A stretch of DNA of 64,000 bases from Alkalihalobacillus trypoxylicola (GTDB lineage: Bacteria; Bacillota; Bacilli; Bacillales; Bacillaceae_D). Position numbers and translations under genes: made by a program. Under the pieces are notes generated by a model. That model did no database searches. It was not told the origin of the DNA and saw only the letters and a list, made by a program, of their open reading frames with translations. Shown here piece after piece: positions 62,407-64,000 of this stretch. Position 1 is the first letter of the stretch. Every line of letters starts with the position of its first letter. The stretch is taken from assembly GCF_001590785.1 (NCBI RefSeq), contig NZ_LTAO01000038.1, positions 1-64,000 of the forward strand. The letters run 5' to 3'.

Positions 62407-64000
62407 ATGAGACAAAGTAAGTATTATATTGTGTTGTTCGTTTTTTCTTTGATTCCTTTGATGGTCGCTTGTTCAAGCGATTCAGCTGCTGTAGATGAAG
62501 ATGGAAATGCAATCATTACAACTGCGAGAGTACTAGATGATGGAACGGTCTTTAAAGACGGAGAAGATGTTCATAATAATGTTGTGACTGAATGGGCAAA
62601 AGAAGAGTTAGACATCAACTTTGTTACAGAGTGGACCCAGCCAAATTCGGAACAATTTGATACACAATTAAGACTTTTAATGTCTTCAAATGATAAATTA
62701 CCTGATGTATTTTTAGTATCTAATAGCAGCTTAAAAGCTGATTTAATTGAATCAGGTTTAGTGATGAGCTTAGATGAAGCGATTGAAGAGCATGCTCCAC
62801 CAAGAGTAAAGGAATTGTTTGATGAGTTCCCTCAAGCCTTCTATCCATCTACTAAAGATGGTGAGATTTATGGAATTCCAAGATTCTCAGGAGGAAATGG
62901 TTCTGATTCGTTACTTTGGTTCAGAGGAGATTGGTTAGAAGAGCACGGTTTAGAAGAGCCGACGACCATTGAAGAGTTAGAAGCTGTAATGGAAACATTT
63001 ATTGACGAAAATGCTAGTGGATCAGGTAATACATTAGGTATTACGTTAGCTGCTGGTGATAACGGCTTCAGAGGTGGAAATATTGGTGAAAGTGCTTGGA
63101 TATTTGGAGCATATGGAGATTATGTGCCAGGATACTGGAGTAAAGATGAGAGTGGTTCATTAGTATACGGTTCTATTCAACCAAATATTAGAGAAGGTTT
63201 AGTTAAATTAAATGAATGGTATGAAAAGGGATATTTAGCGCAGGACTTTGCTATTTTAACCGGTTCTGATGCACAAGAAAGCTTTATCTCTGGTCGTTCT
63301 GGAATTATATCTGCACCACCATGGGCACATGGATATCCTCTTGGTGAAATTGAGCAGTTAGATGATGACGCTGTTTTGAAACCGCTTCCTCATGTCAGTG
63401 GAGAAAATGGACAAGCAGGGAGAAGGGGTGAGGGGTACATTGTAGGCTCCTTCCTATTTAGCAGAGAGTTTGAGCAAATGGATAAATTCTTTGAGTATTG
63501 GGATGCGATTTTGAGTTATACACTTGGTGATACAGATTATTTCGAATATGGGTTGTTTGAGGGCTATGATTATGCTTTAAATGATGGTGAACCTGTTTAT
63601 GATATTGCGGAATTTGAGGAATTAACAGGCGAAAAGCATGTCGATCCAGGTAGATATTTCCTACCAACTAATGTGCCAACGATTCCATTCCAAATGTACA
63701 GCCTTTTAGAAGAGTTTTATGAGACAGACCGTGATCCGATTAATGGGTATGAAGCCAAGTTAGCAGGTAACAATCCTACCTATATTGAAGCATCGGCTAT
63801 TGTTAATAAACAAAACGATATTAGAGTTATTAATGAGTTCTCCGGTCCTCCAACAGATACAATGTCTTCACGTTCTGAGCATTTAGAGCGTTTAGAAGAT
63901 GAATTATTTGTAGAGATTATCTATGGAACTAAGCCAATTGAAGCTTTTGATGATTTTGTTGAAGAATGGAAAAGCTCAGGTGGAGATGATATTACTCAAG
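62407..64000 (+). CDS. Sugar ABC transporter substrate-binding lipoprotein (LplA/YtcQ-like), 3' end beyond window
   Basis: ATG 62407 follows GAGGGGGAGC. The visible 531 residues include a signal peptide with lipobox MVAC, then a family 1 binding domain of the large LplA/YtcQ type (DGTVFKDGEDVHNNVVTEW, PDVFLVSNSSLKADLIESG, GIPRFSGGNGSDSLLWFRGDW, SFISGRSGIISAPPWA). No stop occurs before 64000, so the gene is cut by the window edge. Large proteins of this type bind oligosaccharides; its neighbours suggest aldotetraouronic-type (glucuronosyl-xylo) oligosaccharides. Permeases probably follow outside. Confidence 0.88.
   Translation, partial: MRQSKYYIVLFVFSLIPLMVACSSDSAAVDEDGNAIITTARVLDDGTVFKDGEDVHNNVVTEWAKEELDINFVTEWTQPNSEQFDTQLRLLMSSNDKLPDVFLVSNSSLKADLIESGLVMSLDEAIEEHAPPRVKELFDEFPQAFYPSTKDGEIYGIPRFSGGNGSDSLLWFRGDWLEEHGLEEPTTIEELEAVMETFIDENASGSGNTLGITLAAGDNGFRGGNIGESAWIFGAYGDYVPGYWSKDESGSLVYGSIQPNIREGLVKLNEWYEKGYLAQDFAILTGSDAQESFISGRSGIISAPPWAHGYPLGEIEQLDDDAVLKPLPHVSGENGQAGRRGEGYIVGSFLFSREFEQMDKFFEYWDAILSYTLGDTDYFEYGLFEGYDYALNDGEPVYDIAEFEELTGEKHVDPGRYFLPTNVPTIPFQMYSLLEEFYETDRDPINGYEAKLAGNNPTYIEASAIVNKQNDIRVINEFSGPPTDTMSSRSEHLERLEDELFVEIIYGTKPIEAFDDFVEEWKSSGGDDITQ

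Noticed and set aside
1-64000. CRISPR array, tRNA/rRNA genes, prophage
   Set aside because: No regularly spaced short repeats, cloverleaf-like conserved ends or phage structural genes were recognised. The repeats found are long, scattered and palindromic.

Overview
The window is AT-rich, with Gram-positive gene style: strong AAGGAGG-type ribosome sites, frequent GTG/TTG starts, lipobox signal peptides, CcpA-like cre boxes, and homologues of Bacillus subtilis yes/yet/lpl/uxu/puc genes. It is best read as chromosome of a member of the Bacillaceae; the genus cannot be fixed from the sequence alone. No rRNA, tRNA, CRISPR array or prophage was recognised.

Layout. 1-2 kb: an IS3-family (IS150-like) element with a programmed -1 frameshift, whose outer end is tandemly duplicated and which sits inside a dispersed repeat. 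2-7.2 kb (minus strand): a split CopD/CopC copper pair and a beta-propeller lipoprotein - response regulator - histidine kinase operon. 7.5-11.8 kb: an AapJQMP-type amino acid ABC transporter. 12-45.5 kb: a large region for pectic and uronic-acid carbohydrates. It holds a PL26/YetA-like enzyme with a DUF1961 partner; a rhamnose unit (rhaEW, a sensory-rhodopsin-transducer-like protein, a DeoR regulator); a GH43 gene divergent from an AraC regulator; a DeoR regulator with kduD-kduI; a GH115-uxuA-uxuB operon; a uxaC-lplD-TIM-barrel operon; and a yes-like unit (two paralogous binding proteins, two permeases, GH105, YesL, YesM, YesN). 45.8-59.1 kb: purine (urate to ureidoglycine) catabolism, pucR divergent from uraD-uraH, then a THI5/NMT1-type binding protein, allC, pucG and allB, interrupted by an ABC exporter and two unknown membrane proteins. 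59.2-64 kb: a GntR regulator, a GH67 alpha-glucuronidase and the first gene of a further sugar ABC transporter, cut by the window end.

How it fits together: oligosaccharides from rhamnogalacturonan and glucuronoxylan appear to be imported by ABC systems that lack their own ATPase (a shared MsmX-type ATPase is inferred) and cut inside the cell by GH105, LplD, YetA, GH43, GH115 and GH67, none of which has a signal peptide. The sugars then feed the UxaC/UxuB/UxuA, KduI/KduD and RhaEW routes. Promoter reading gives testable regulons: a GntR palindrome at the same place in two good promoters (59.2 and 62.2 kb), a TTGTTC-type DeoR site in the promoters of its own gene and of kduD (and perhaps uxaC), a 12-bp direct repeat upstream of rhaEW, and five cre-like sites.

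The intergenic DNA is unusually rich in structured repeats: five copies of one family (F1, about 300 bp, with a terminator-like hairpin) and six of another (F2, a long hairpin of about 200-250 bp), plus a separate 119-bp inverted-repeat element. I found no convincing wholly new multi-gene system. The most unusual items are the two repeat families, the rhodopsin-transducer-like gene in a rhamnose operon, a UraD lacking the uricase half usual in Bacillus PucL, and the twin binding proteins.
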